In this document: positions 45,474 through 54,092 of the stretch, piece by piece
How the letters are laid out: every line of letters begins with the position of its first letter
Numbering within the stretch: position 1 is the stretch's first letter
Assembly (NCBI RefSeq): GCF_020852455.1
Contig: NZ_JADZAT010000024.1
Span: forward strand, 62,001 to 126,000
Source of the DNA: Novosphingobium sp.
Lineage (GTDB): Bacteria; Pseudomonadota; Alphaproteobacteria; Sphingomonadales; Sphingomonadaceae
Length of the DNA: 64,000 bases
Reading direction: 5' to 3'
Translations under genes and position numbers: made by a program
The notes under the pieces: model-generated
Databases searched by the model: none
What the model was told of the DNA's origin: nothing
The model's input: only the letters and a program-made list of their open reading frames with translations

Positions 45474-45671
45474 GTGAACGAAGAGGAAATGCGCAAGCGG
45501 CTGGAAGTGCTCAGGATCGAGCACCGCGATCTGGACGCCGCAATCGATGCGCTGACCGCCGCCGGATCGACCGACCAGCTGCAGATCGCCCGCCTGAAAA
45601 AGCGCAAGCTCAGGCTCAAGGACCAGATCGCGATGATCGAGGATTACCTCATCCCGGATATTATTGCGTAG
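45474..45671 (+). CDS. YdcH family protein (DUF465), 65 aa
   Basis: This small coiled protein carries RLEVLRIEHRDLDAAIDAL and IARLKKRKLRLKDQIAMIED, the DUF465 signature. It starts at GTG 45474 after GGGGTGATGGC. It is paired divergently with another DUF465 gene and is followed by the hairpin array and the rcdA-like gene. Family function is unknown. Confidence 0.85.
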   Translation: MNEEEMRKRLEVLRIEHRDLDAAIDALTAAGSTDQLQIARLKKRKLRLKDQIAMIEDYLIPDIIA

Positions 45672-45684
45672 CCCGCTGAGTGCG

Positions 45685-45915
45685 CCAATCGCCTCCGCGA
45701 TTGGCTTGCCATGCCACCCGCGCCCCCGGCCCGACCACCCATAGGGTACCCTAGTTGCGGGTGGTCGGGCCGGGGGCGCGGGTGGCATGGCAGGACAGGG
45801 CGGAAGCCCTGTCCACACCGCCGCGAGGCGGAAAAAACGCCCCCAATCGGGACAGTCCCGATTTGGTGTGCATAAAGCCGCTGCCCCCCGGTTGGCAGGC
45901 AGCCCTTTCCCTGCC
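45685..45915 (+). promoter_or_regulatory. Tandem hairpin array preceding the rcdA-like gene
   Basis: Six inverted repeats follow each other in 231 bases. They are CCAATCGC/GCGATTGG (45685-45704); a 33-bp perfect stem (45708-45791); GGACAGGGC/GCCCTGTCC with a GGAA loop (45793-45814); CCGCC/GGCGG with a GCGA loop and a trailing A-run (45818-45831); AATCGGGA/TCCCGATT (45845-45863); and GGCAGG/CCTGCC (45894-45915). The stems are seen directly. A structured leader RNA or a decayed repeat cluster are both possible. Confidence 0.5.
45708..45791. repeat. Perfect 33-bp inverted repeat
   Basis: Positions 45708-45740 are the exact reverse complement of 45759-45791. The 18-base loop contains its own palindrome, AGGGTACCCT. 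The stem is GC-rich and too long for an ordinary terminator. Confidence 0.95.
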
Positions 45916-45928
45916 TATCGCAGTGTCC

Positions 45929-46387
45929 ATGGCCAAACCGGCAAGCATCAACCCGCGGATCATCGAAGGTCTGTACTGTGAAGCGCTCGTCCTGTCGGAC
46001 GATGTGCGCGCGGCCTTTGCGCTGTCGGGGCGGATGGATGCAGCAGGCGAGGCTGACGAGGCGCGCGTCGCGCTGTCGTGCGAGGCGCTGCGCACCACCA
46101 CCCGGATGATGCATTCGGTGGCCTGGCTGCTCAACCACCGGGCCTATTTTGCCGGCGAACTCAGCGAGTTCCAGCTGCGCCGCTATGGCAAGCTGGCCGA
46201 TTTTCCCGAGAGCGACCCGGCACGGATGGCGCTGCTCGACGGGGAAACCCGCGCCCTGATCCAGACCACCGAGCGGTTCCACGCCCGGCTCAAGCGGATC
46301 GACAACGGCTGGCGCGAACGCGATCCGGCTCAGGCCAGCGCGATCGCCGCGCTGCGCGAACGGCTGGGTCCGCGCCTTTCGAGCTAG
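45929..46387 (+). CDS. DUF1465 family protein, RcdA-like
   Basis: This 152-residue helical protein (INPRIIEGLYCEALVLSDDV, then EALRTTTRMMHSVAWLLNHR, ending in a disordered tail) matches DUF1465. The Caulobacter member RcdA is, to my recollection, an adaptor that helps ClpXP degrade the cell-cycle regulator CtrA. ATG 45929 is preferred because the upstream open frame reads through the hairpin array. Its last four bases overlap the convergent lipoprotein gene. Assignment to rcdA itself is inference. Confidence 0.75.
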   Translation: MAKPASINPRIIEGLYCEALVLSDDVRAAFALSGRMDAAGEADEARVALSCEALRTTTRMMHSVAWLLNHRAYFAGELSEFQLRRYGKLADFPESDPARMALLDGETRALIQTTERFHARLKRIDNGWRERDPAQASAIAALRERLGPRLSS

Positions 46388-47796
46388 CCAATCCTGACCA
46401 GGCAGGCTGCGCCATCCGCCAGCGATGCAAGCATCAAGTTCAGTCGCCCCGCCACTACCGGCACGATAATTTCGGGCCTTGTTTGCGGCTGAGCCAGACC
46501 ACCCGCCAGGGCTAGATTGGGATAACACTCGATCGCCACCCTGGCATTGGCGGCACGATCCAGATCGGTCACTTCGATCCGCAGGTCGATCGGCGCTGCT
46601 GGCGTGTCCTGGACCGGCTGCGGCGCGCCGATGCACCATTTCCCATTCTGTCCGCAACCATAGCGCCCCACCAGCAGCGCGACATGATTCTGATCGCGTC
46701 CGGCAATCACAGCCAGTCCGGGCTGTGCTTGTTGTACCACCAACCGCATGCGCGGTAATTCGGCCCAGGCGCGGTGAAGGTGAAGCAGCGGTTGGGGTGT
46801 ATCGTTATCTTCCAGCAGCAGGCCGTCCAGCCCGTTGGCACAGTCGGTCCAACCACCCGAAACCGGCCAGCAGGCCCGATTGGCCGCATCGATCCCGCCA
46901 GCTTCAAATGCCGCCAGCCAGCCAACCGTCCAGCCCGGAATCAAGTGATTCTGCGGCGCTCCGTATTCGTTGACGTGAATTTCTCGTGGAGCAAGATCAG
47001 GGCGGTCGATAAATCGCCGCGCGATCAACTGACGCGCAGTAGCGATATGGGCGGGAACATCCTGTGGGCTGCCTTCCAGTTCATGCCATGACAACGCATC
47101 AATCCGCACACCATTGGCCAGTTGGAACGCAAACAACGCGTCAAGGCCCGGTCCATCAAAGCGTTCGATGCTCGGGGCAACGATCAGGGCGTCCGGTTTG
47201 TGTCGCCGAATTGTGTCATGCGCCACTTTAAGAAGATCGAAGATCTGCTCGAGGTTCAGTCCCTTGAGCGTCGATCCAGGTTCGCTGAAAATGTCGAAAT
47301 AGTCTATCCCGGCCCCGTTGCGCTCGGCCGCAGCCAGCATGAAGCGATCGACAAAACTGCTCCATTCCTGGCGCAGTGAGCGATAGTCGGCGAAGCAATG
47401 CTGCGGTTGGTTGTCCAGGCAATCAGGGCCCACCACCACCGGATTTCCGAAGCGGGATGAAAACAAGTCCTGCAGGTTAAAGGTTACCTTGGTTCCGAAG
47501 CGGGCGCGCAGGTTCTGCTCAACTACGAAATCGTGAGTCCCGAAGAGATTACTGACTCGCCAGACCCCAGGCCGCAACGCGTTGAGGTGGCTTGTTGTCC
47601 GGGCCGAAATCCGCCCGTTGGAAAGCCCGTGGAGAAAGCCCTGGCGCAACGCTGTGGGGTTACCGCCCTGCGCGCTCACACGGATCACCGCCTGGGGCAC
47701 AGGCTCGGGTCCGGGTGAAGGCGGAAAGACTGGCGGCGAAACGCAGCCAACAAGGGTCAGCGCAAAAAGGAAAGGAGCAAGAGCCAAAGTCTTCAT
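46384..47796 (-). CDS. Glycoside hydrolase-like lipoprotein (clan GH-A, GH39-like)
   Basis: This 470-residue predicted lipoprotein has a signal with lipobox LTLVGC, then a TIM-barrel part. FDIFSEPGST near residue 167 resembles the GH-A acid/base motif (usually NEP, here SEP), and VNEYGAPQ near 272 resembles the nucleophile strand. SWHELEG sits between. A C-terminal beta-rich part follows. GH39-type beta-xylosidase or iduronidase relatives are the closest match by eye. Substrate is unknown. It is divergent from the MBL gene. Confidence 0.7.
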   Translation of the reverse strand: MKTLALAPFLFALTLVGCVSPPVFPPSPGPEPVPQAVIRVSAQGGNPTALRQGFLHGLSNGRISARTTSHLNALRPGVWRVSNLFGTHDFVVEQNLRARFGTKVTFNLQDLFSSRFGNPVVVGPDCLDNQPQHCFADYRSLRQEWSSFVDRFMLAAAERNGAGIDYFDIFSEPGSTLKGLNLEQIFDLLKVAHDTIRRHKPDALIVAPSIERFDGPGLDALFAFQLANGVRIDALSWHELEGSPQDVPAHIATARQLIARRFIDRPDLAPREIHVNEYGAPQNHLIPGWTVGWLAAFEAGGIDAANRACWPVSGGWTDCANGLDGLLLEDNDTPQPLLHLHRAWAELPRMRLVVQQAQPGLAVIAGRDQNHVALLVGRYGCGQNGKWCIGAPQPVQDTPAAPIDLRIEVTDLDRAANARVAIECYPNLALAGGLAQPQTRPEIIVPVVAGRLNLMLASLADGAACLVRIG

Positions 47797-47876
47797 GCCC
47801 AGCGATTGTGACCCACCAGCCGCCCTGCTGGCAATCCCTACTCGACACCAGGATCACCGAACCCCATATCGTGGGT

Positions 47877-48779
47877 ATGGATGCTCCGCCCAAACCCTGG
47901 CCGACTGGCCTTGCTGAACAGTGCGAACCGCTGGTGCGGCGCGTGCTGGCACCCAACGCCTCGCACTATACCTACACCGGCACGCAGACCTATCTGGTCG
48001 GCGATCAGGACGAACTGGCCGTGATCGATCCCGGCCCGGCCGGCACCGGGGTTGAAGGCCACGCCGACACCCGCGGCGAAGGCCATGTCGGCGCGATCTT
48101 GGCGGCGGTCGGATCGGCCAGGATCACCGCAATCCTGTGCACCCATACCCACCGCGACCATTCGCCCGCCGCAGCCGAGCTCAAGGCACTGACCGGGGCG
48201 CCGATCATAGGCTGCGCCGCGCTGGCGATGGACGATGATGGCCCGCGTGCCGATGCCGCCTTCGATCCCGACTATGCCCCCGACCGGGTGCTGGCCGATG
48301 GCGAGCAGATTTCCGGCCAGGGCTGGACGATCGAGGCGGTCGCAACCCCCGGCCACACCAGCAACCACCTGTGCTACGCACTGACCCAAAGCGGCGCGCT
48401 GTTCACCGGTGATCACGTCATGGCCTGGTCAACCAGCGTGGTCAGCCCGCCCGATGGCGATATGAGCGCCTATATGGCCAGCCTGGACAAGCTCTATGCC
48501 CGCGAAGACCGGGTCTATTACCCCGCGCACGGGCCCGCAGTGACCAAGCCGCGCCAGCTGGTTCGCGGCATGCTGGGCCACCGCCGCCAGCGCGAGGCAC
48601 AGATCCTGCGCCTGCTGGGCCACGGCCCGCACGAAATTCCGGCGATGGTCAAGGTCATGTACAAGGGGCTCGATCCGCGGCTGACCGGGGCGGCCGGGCG
48701 TTCAGTGCTGGCTCACCTGCTTGACCTCAGGAACCAGGGCCGCGTTTCCAGCCAGGGTGACACATGGACAATCGCCTGA
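47877..48779 (+). CDS. MBL-fold metallo-hydrolase (LACTB2-like)
   Basis: This 300-residue hydrolase shows the metal motif THTHRDHSPAAAEL, GHTSNHLCY, GDHVMAW and a late YYPAHGP, in the order used by the glyoxalase II/LACTB2 branch. The C-terminal helical part with MVKVMYKGLDPRL is also LACTB2-like. It could cleave thioesters or RNA; I cannot tell which. ATG 47877 is preferred to the long open frame upstream. It overlaps the DUF4230 gene by 16 bases. Confidence 0.88.
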   Translation: MDAPPKPWPTGLAEQCEPLVRRVLAPNASHYTYTGTQTYLVGDQDELAVIDPGPAGTGVEGHADTRGEGHVGAILAAVGSARITAILCTHTHRDHSPAAAELKALTGAPIIGCAALAMDDDGPRADAAFDPDYAPDRVLADGEQISGQGWTIEAVATPGHTSNHLCYALTQSGALFTGDHVMAWSTSVVSPPDGDMSAYMASLDKLYAREDRVYYPAHGPAVTKPRQLVRGMLGHRRQREAQILRLLGHGPHEIPAMVKVMYKGLDPRLTGAAGRSVLAHLLDLRNQGRVSSQGDTWTIA

Positions 48780-49408
48780 CGACCGATCGGCTTACTGGCC
48801 GCGCCCTGATCACCCTGCCTGCCGTGGCCGGGCTGGCATTGGCCGTGCTGGGCGGATGGTACGCGCTCAAATCGCTTTCGCCCGATCATGGTGATCCGGT
48901 TGCCGCCAGCCTGCTCGCCTTCGAAAAACAGGACCGGCTGACGGTGTTCACCGCACAGCTGGCTCCGGTGGTCAGCGCCGACGATTCGCGGATTTTCGGG
49001 ATGCTCAAGAGCCGCCAGGTCGCGGTGATCCCGGCGCGGGTCGATTACACCATCGATCTGCAAAAGATGGACAAGGCCCGGATGGCCTGGGACGCGAAGG
49101 GCCAACGGCTGACCGTCACCCTGCCCCCGCTGCAGCTGTCGCGCCCCAACCTGGACGAGGCGCACGCCCAGTACCTGCGCGAAGGGGTGTGGATCACTGG
49201 CGATGCCCAGGCCCAGCTGACCCGCGACAACACGCTGACCGCCGAGCGGATGGCCGGCGAACAGGCCCGAAATCCGGCACTGCTGGGCCTGGCCCGCGAA
49301 GCCGCGCGCGGGGCGATGCGCCAGAACCTGGCGATCCCGCTGGAGGTTGCCGGCTATGGCAATGTGCAGGTAGAAGTGAAATTCGACGGAGAGCAGACTC
49401 CGCCCTGA
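48764..49408 (+). CDS. DUF4230 domain-containing membrane protein
   Basis: This 214-residue protein has one N-terminal transmembrane helix (ALITLPAVAGLALAVLGGWY) and a periplasmic DUF4230 region (VIPARVDYTIDLQKMDKARM, LTVTLPPLQLSRPNLD). No function is known to me for this family. It overlaps the MBL hydrolase gene by 16 bases, so the two are likely co-translated. Confidence 0.82.
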   Translation: MDNRLTTDRLTGRALITLPAVAGLALAVLGGWYALKSLSPDHGDPVAASLLAFEKQDRLTVFTAQLAPVVSADDSRIFGMLKSRQVAVIPARVDYTIDLQKMDKARMAWDAKGQRLTVTLPPLQLSRPNLDEAHAQYLREGVWITGDAQAQLTRDNTLTAERMAGEQARNPALLGLAREAARGAMRQNLAIPLEVAGYGNVQVEVKFDGEQTPP

Positions 49409-49486
49409 CCAGTGGCATTGATGGCCCAAGAAGGCTGCGTGTATTAGTCAGACAACACGGGTCGCGCAGATTGGGGAGAATTTGCG

Positions 49487-50293
49487 ATGGCTTCGCTTGC
49501 ATCAGACGTGCCTGGACAGTCCCGCGACAATGGCCCCGGCCACAGTGAAGGGTTCTTCGCCAGGCTGGCGATTGTGATGGCGCTTACCGTGGTGGCGGGC
49601 TTTTCGCTGCAAGTGCTGATGAGCCGGTCCACCTTTGCCGCGCCGCTAAGGGTTCATGTTCACGCGGTGCTGTTCATGGGCTGGGTGGCGATTTTCGTCG
49701 CGCAAAGCCAGCTGGCCACGCGTGGGTCGCTGGCGCTGCATCGCCGGCTTGGCTGGCTGGCACTGGGCTGGGTTGTGCTGATGGTGATTGCAGCGATGAC
49801 CGTGATCGTCGCCATGGCCCGCAATGGCACGGTGCCGTTCTTCTTTCAGCCGCAGCATTTTATCCTCGCTGATCCGTTGACTCTGCTTGGCTTCGTTGCC
49901 CTGACGGCAATGGCGATCGCGCGGCGTCGGCAAACCGATTGGCATGCCCGCCTGCATATCAGTGCAATGGCCCTGTTGACCGGCCCGGCAATCGGCCGGC
50001 TGCTGCCCATGCCTTTGCTTACTCCTTATGCCTTCGAAGCAGCCGGGCTGGGCTGCAGCCTGTTCATGATCGCAGGCATGCTTCGCGACCGGCGCCGTCT
50101 GGGGGCGATCCACCCAGCATGGTGGTACGGGCTTGCCGCGTTGGCGGTTAATCTGGTGGGGGCCCAGGCAATCGCCCATTCGCCGCTGGGTGATGCGCTG
50201 TACCGGACGGTGGTTGCAGGCAGCCCCGGCGAGACGATCCCAGGCATGGAATTTCCGCTTCCGCCCGGAACACCCTTGCGCAGCGGAGGCTGA
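49487..50293 (+). CDS. Multi-pass membrane protein of unknown function
   Basis: This 268-residue protein has about six to seven hydrophobic helices (for example VHAVLFMGWVAIFVAQSQL and LGWLALGWVVLMVIAAMTVI), with conserved-looking His residues HxH and LALHRRLGW. The pattern suggests a haem-binding or DUF2306-like membrane fold, but I cannot name it. GGGGAG precedes ATG 49487. nadA follows 18 bases later on the same strand. Confidence 0.75.
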   Translation: MASLASDVPGQSRDNGPGHSEGFFARLAIVMALTVVAGFSLQVLMSRSTFAAPLRVHVHAVLFMGWVAIFVAQSQLATRGSLALHRRLGWLALGWVVLMVIAAMTVIVAMARNGTVPFFFQPQHFILADPLTLLGFVALTAMAIARRRQTDWHARLHISAMALLTGPAIGRLLPMPLLTPYAFEAAGLGCSLFMIAGMLRDRRRLGAIHPAWWYGLAALAVNLVGAQAIAHSPLGDALYRTVVAGSPGETIPGMEFPLPPGTPLRSGG

Positions 50294-50311
50294 CCCGCCA
50301 ATTTGGGCGGC

Positions 50312-51298
50312 ATGACCATCCAGACCGAAAACCTCGCCGGGATCGACATCCGCGCCGAAATCGAACGCCTGCGCAAAGAGCGTAACGCGGTGATCCTGGC
50401 GCACTATTACCAGAAGCCGGAAATCCAGGACCTGGCCGACTATATCGGCGACAGTCTGGAGCTGTCGAAGAAGGCGGCCGCCACCGATGCCGAGGTGATC
50501 GCGTTCTGCGGGGTCAAGTTCATGGCCGAAACGGCCAAGATCCTGGCGCCGGAAAAGACCGTGATCCTGCCCGATCTCGATGCCGGGTGCAGTCTGGAAG
50601 ATAGCTGCCCGCCCGAGAAGTTCGCGCAGTTCCGCAGCGCACATCCCGATCACATCGCGCTGACCTACATCAACTGCTCAACCGAGGTGAAGGCGCTGAG
50701 CGACGTGATCGTCACCTCTTCCAGCGCCGAGACGATTCTGGCCCAGATCCCGCCCGAGCAGAAGATCATCTTCGGCCCCGACCGCCACCTGGGCGGCTAC
50801 CTCAGCCGCAAGTTCGGGCGCGAGATGCTGCTCTGGCCGGGGGTCTGCATCGTCCACGAGGCGTTCAGCGAGACCGAACTGCTCAAGCTCAAGGCCCAGC
50901 ACCCCGGCGCCCCGGTTGCCGCGCATCCCGAATGCCCGCCGCACATCGTCGACCATGCCGACTATGTGGGCAGCACCAGCGGCATCCTCAAATACGCCAA
51001 GGAATTCTCCGGCGACACGCTGATCGTCGCGACCGAACCGCACATCATCCACCAGATGCAGCTGGCGATCCCCGACAAGACCTTCATCGGTGCCCCCGGC
51101 GCCGACGGCCAGTGCGCCTGCAACATCTGCCCCTACATGGCGCTCAACACGCTGGAAAAGCTGTACCTCGCGCTGCGGGATTTGAAGCCGCAGATCCAGA
51201 TTGAAGAGGGGCTGCGGTTGCAGGCGAAGAAGAGTCTCGACCGGATGCTGGAGATGGCTGGCGGCACGGTCGGCAAGGGCGATCTGGGGGCACGGTGA
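50312..51298 (+). CDS. nadA: Quinolinate synthase A
   Basis: This 328-residue [4Fe-4S] enzyme condenses iminoaspartate and dihydroxyacetone phosphate to quinolinate for NAD synthesis. It shows [45 protein letters not shown] and [10 protein letters not shown], with Cys residues suited to the cluster. ATG 50312 is preferred to TTG 50303. nadB and nadC are not nearby. The small gene that follows overlaps by one base. Confidence 0.94.
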   Translation: MTIQTENLAGIDIRAEIERLRKERNAVILAHYYQKPEIQDLADYIGDSLELSKKAAATDAEVIAFCGVKFMAETAKILAPEKTVILPDLDAGCSLEDSCPPEKFAQFRSAHPDHIALTYINCSTEVKALSDVIVTSSSAETILAQIPPEQKIIFGPDRHLGGYLSRKFGREMLLWPGVCIVHEAFSETELLKLKAQHPGAPVAAHPECPPHIVDHADYVGSTSGILKYAKEFSGDTLIVATEPHIIHQMQLAIPDKTFIGAPGADGQCACNICPYMALNTLEKLYLALRDLKPQIQIEEGLRLQAKKSLDRMLEMAGGTVGKGDLGAR

Positions 51299-51567
51299 TG
51301 GACCGGACCTTTAAGCTGGTTTGCGTGAATATGGGGAGTGGATGGCCAAGCGGTCACGTCGCAGTTGATTGGCACCATAGTTGGCCGGACCGGCCGGGCG
51401 GCAATGAGATTTGCCTAAACTTGGACACAGATTGTCCTTCTGAGCTGATAGCAGAAATCGATAGGCTCATTGCAGAGCTACAAGCATTGAAAGAAGAAGT
51501 GCCAGCTCGATTCCAGCAATGGAAGTCGCTGTACGAGAAGGCATCCAACAGGAAACGGAGGCTTTGA
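51298..51567 (+). CDS. Small hypothetical protein (89 aa), AT-richer than neighbours
   Basis: This 89-residue protein ([20 protein letters not shown] at the start) ends in a helical basic tail. The second half (ELIAEIDRLIAELQALKEE) looks like a coiled coil. No family is recognised. Base composition is AT-richer than nadA, which suggests acquisition. The start overlaps the nadA stop by one base and GGGGG lies upstream. It is followed by the DUF4160/DUF2442 pair. Confidence 0.6.
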   Translation: MDRTFKLVCVNMGSGWPSGHVAVDWHHSWPDRPGGNEICLNLDTDCPSELIAEIDRLIAELQALKEEVPARFQQWKSLYEKASNRKRRL

Positions 51568-51599
51568 CTTAGTGCACCATTTGCACTATATCTCAAGCC

Positions 51600-51827
51600 A
51601 TGGTCACCCTCCACCGCGGACCTAACTGGAAGATCGCGGTCTATGCCGCCGAGCACGGCATTCCGCATTTTCACATTGAGGGCCCGGGCTTTCGCGCCTC
51701 GGTGGCGATTGCAACATTGGAGGTGATCGTCGGGCGGGTACCGCGTCAGGTGCTGGTTGCTGCGCTTGACTGGGCATTGTCCAATCAGGCCGATCTGCTC
51801 GGGAAATGGCGGGAGTTGAATCCATGA
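51600..51827 (+). CDS. DUF4160 domain-containing protein
   Basis: This 75-residue protein matches DUF4160: WKIAVYAAEHGIPHFHIEGP with the conserved PHFH, and a C-terminal ALDWALSNQADLLGKWREL. Its stop overlaps the DUF2442-HTH start (ATGA), so the two are coupled. DUF4160/DUF2442 pairs often occur together and are suspected to be toxin-antitoxin-like; this is inference here. ATG 51600 begins just after a low-GC stretch. Confidence 0.85.
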   Translation: MVTLHRGPNWKIAVYAAEHGIPHFHIEGPGFRASVAIATLEVIVGRVPRQVLVAALDWALSNQADLLGKWRELNP

Positions 51828-52234
51828 ATGCTGACTGGACGCGCACGATCAAATCGGTTGAGCCGCGCCAGAGCGGGGCATTGTTCCTGCTGTGGTCTGA
51901 CGGCACTGCGACCGAGCTGGCTGTGCCAGTCAAGGCTGAGGGCGCTCCCGAACTCGGCGATTGGGGGCATTCTCTGGTCTGGCCTGATGGCACCGAACTG
52001 GGTGCCGATTCCCTGTGGCTGGCCACGCTTACCGCGATCGGACGGGACGACGCGCGCCAGTTTATGGAATGGCGGCTTGCCAACGGACTGTCGCTGACCC
52101 GTGCAGCGGAAGAGCTTGGCCTGTCACGCCGGACTGTAGCCTACTATTCGAACGGTACCCGCCCAGTGCCCAAGGCGATCCTGCTGGCCTGCAAGGGATG
52201 GGATGCCACGCATCGTCGGCGCAAGGCAGCCTGA
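51824..52234 (+). CDS. DUF2442 domain protein with C-terminal helix-turn-helix
   Basis: This 136-residue protein combines a DUF2442 part (IKSVEPRQSGALFLLWSDGT, LVWPDGTELGADSLWL) with an XRE-like helix-turn-helix (SLTRAAEELGLSRRTVAYYS). The DNA-binding part suggests it represses its own operon with DUF4160, like an antitoxin. ATG 51824 overlaps the DUF4160 stop. The end is one base from the DUF885 gene stop on the other strand. Confidence 0.85.
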   Translation: MNADWTRTIKSVEPRQSGALFLLWSDGTATELAVPVKAEGAPELGDWGHSLVWPDGTELGADSLWLATLTAIGRDDARQFMEWRLANGLSLTRAAEELGLSRRTVAYYSNGTRPVPKAILLACKGWDATHRRRKAA

Positions 52235-52235
52235 C

Positions 52236-54044
52236 CTACCCCACCGGCAATCCGAACATCAGCGCCCGCACATATTTGACCGGCGGTGAGCCATAGCTCA
52301 GCACCGTATCGTGATAGCGGCGCAGGGTGAATTGCTTGCCCCAGCGCTGTTCGGCTTCGGCGCGCAGCATGCGGTGTTCTTCATAACCGGTGAAATAGCT
52401 GAGCAGCTGGACCGAGGAGAGGCTGGCCCGCACCCATTTGCCAGCCGCCTCGCGCTCGGCCTGGAAGGCGCCCTTCTGCATCAGCTCCATCGCCTGATCG
52501 CGGGTCAAGCCTTCGGTCTGGATGCCGATGTCCAGCAGGGTATTTGTGACCGAACGCAGCCGCATCTTGAGCACGGTCAGCTTGAACAGCGGATCGCCGT
52601 TCAGGTACCCTTCGTCCTTCATCACCCCTTCGGCATAGACTGCCCAACCTTCGACGAAGGGCCCCGAGCCCAGATAGGCGCGCAGCACATCGTCGGTGCG
52701 GTTCGAATGGTCGAGCTGGAGGTAATGCCCGGGCATCGCCTCGTGGATCGACAGGTCGTGGATCATGTAGTCGTTGTATTCGCTGAGGTACGACTTGGCC
52801 TGGTCCTCGCTCCAGTCATCGGGGATCGGGCTGACCGCATAGAAATTCTCGCCATTCTTTTCGAACACCCCCGGCGGATCGTTGTAGGCCACCGCGTTGC
52901 CCTGCTGGAACTTGGGCATGGTGATCACCTTCACCGGCCCGTCGGGCATGCGGATGAAACCCTGCTTGCGGACAAAGGCGGTTGCCTCGGCCAGCGTTTC
53001 GCGGGCGCGCTGCTCGATCAGCTGGCGCGGCGGGTGCTTGGCGTAGGACAACGCGAGGGCGGATTCGATCACCGCCTGTTGCTGGCCAGGTGTCGGATTG
53101 TCGGGCAGCAAGGATGGATCTGCCCGGTCCTTGAGAACCTGGCGCGAAAGTTCATACATCTCGGCCCGGATCGCGGTTTTCGAAGCCAGCGCCCGTGCCT
53201 TAAGCTCAGGCCGGGTCAGGTCGCTCATCAGCGCGAACTTCATCTTCTGATCGTAGAGCGCCGGGCCCAGCCGGAAGTCCCCCTTGGCCTGCGGGACCAG
53301 TATCGTATCGAGCCACTTCTGCTGATCGGCCACCGCCGCCTTCAGCCCCGCCAGCGCCTTGTCGAACCGGGCACGTTCGGCCCCGGTCAGCGTGCCGGCA
53401 TTGGGGGCAAGCATGCCTTCGGCGATCTCGACAATCCCGGCATTCTGCCTGGCCACGGTCTCGGCAAAAATCCGCGGCACGCGCACGGCGACCAGCTGGG
53501 TCCGGCTGGCCTTGAGGAAGGCCGGAAGCGCCTCCATCCGCGCAGTCGCACTGCGCAGCCGCACCGGCCACGGGGCAAAGTCGCGCGCGGCCAGCGTGTA
53601 AAGCGATCCGGCGGCAATATCGTTATAGATCTGCGCGTTCCAGGCCCAGTCCTGCAGTGTCTGATCCTGCCAGATACGATAGCGAAGCTCATTCCTGAGC
53701 AGCGCCAGATCGACCTGGTTGGCGCGGCTCAGCCGGGCCGGATCGATCGCGCCAAGCCGGGCCAGCAGTCCTTGCCAGGTGCGCCGCCGCTCGGCCCGGC
53801 CGGCTGCGCTCATATCGGGCAGCAGCGCGTCGTACTTGTGCTCGCCCATCGCGGTCGCCTCGACCGGGGAGAGCCGCATCGCTTCGCTGAGAAAGTGCCG
53901 GGCAATCGCCTGGAACTTCAGATCGGCGGTCGGTGCCTTGGCCGAGGCGGCTGGAGCCCGGGGTTCGGGCGGCGCGGCGGCGGCCGGCAGCAGCGCCAGT
54001 GCGGCGAGCGGCAGCGCAGCGGCAATCAGGGCTTTGCGGTACAT
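52236..54044 (-). CDS. Secreted DUF885 family peptidase-like protein
   Basis: This 602-residue protein has a signal peptide (KALIAAALPLAALALLPAAAA) and the DUF885 metal motif IHEAMPGHYLQ near residue 438, followed by EGWAVYAEG about 35 residues later. These are His/Glu features of a zinc metallopeptidase. Substrate is unknown. It probably acts in the periplasm. It converges with the DUF2442-HTH gene. Confidence 0.87.
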   Translation of the reverse strand: MYRKALIAAALPLAALALLPAAAAPPEPRAPAASAKAPTADLKFQAIARHFLSEAMRLSPVEATAMGEHKYDALLPDMSAAGRAERRRTWQGLLARLGAIDPARLSRANQVDLALLRNELRYRIWQDQTLQDWAWNAQIYNDIAAGSLYTLAARDFAPWPVRLRSATARMEALPAFLKASRTQLVAVRVPRIFAETVARQNAGIVEIAEGMLAPNAGTLTGAERARFDKALAGLKAAVADQQKWLDTILVPQAKGDFRLGPALYDQKMKFALMSDLTRPELKARALASKTAIRAEMYELSRQVLKDRADPSLLPDNPTPGQQQAVIESALALSYAKHPPRQLIEQRARETLAEATAFVRKQGFIRMPDGPVKVITMPKFQQGNAVAYNDPPGVFEKNGENFYAVSPIPDDWSEDQAKSYLSEYNDYMIHDLSIHEAMPGHYLQLDHSNRTDDVLRAYLGSGPFVEGWAVYAEGVMKDEGYLNGDPLFKLTVLKMRLRSVTNTLLDIGIQTEGLTRDQAMELMQKGAFQAEREAAGKWVRASLSSVQLLSYFTGYEEHRMLRAEAEQRWGKQFTLRRYHDTVLSYGSPPVKYVRALMFGLPVG

Positions 54045-54092
54045 GGCGGTCCTCCCGGGGAGCGAGTGCTTACCCGGCAGGCTAGCCCAGGC

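Noticed and set aside
45755..45928. N-terminal extension of the rcdA-like gene to 45755
   Set aside because: It would read through the hairpin array; the protein family starts near ATG 45929.
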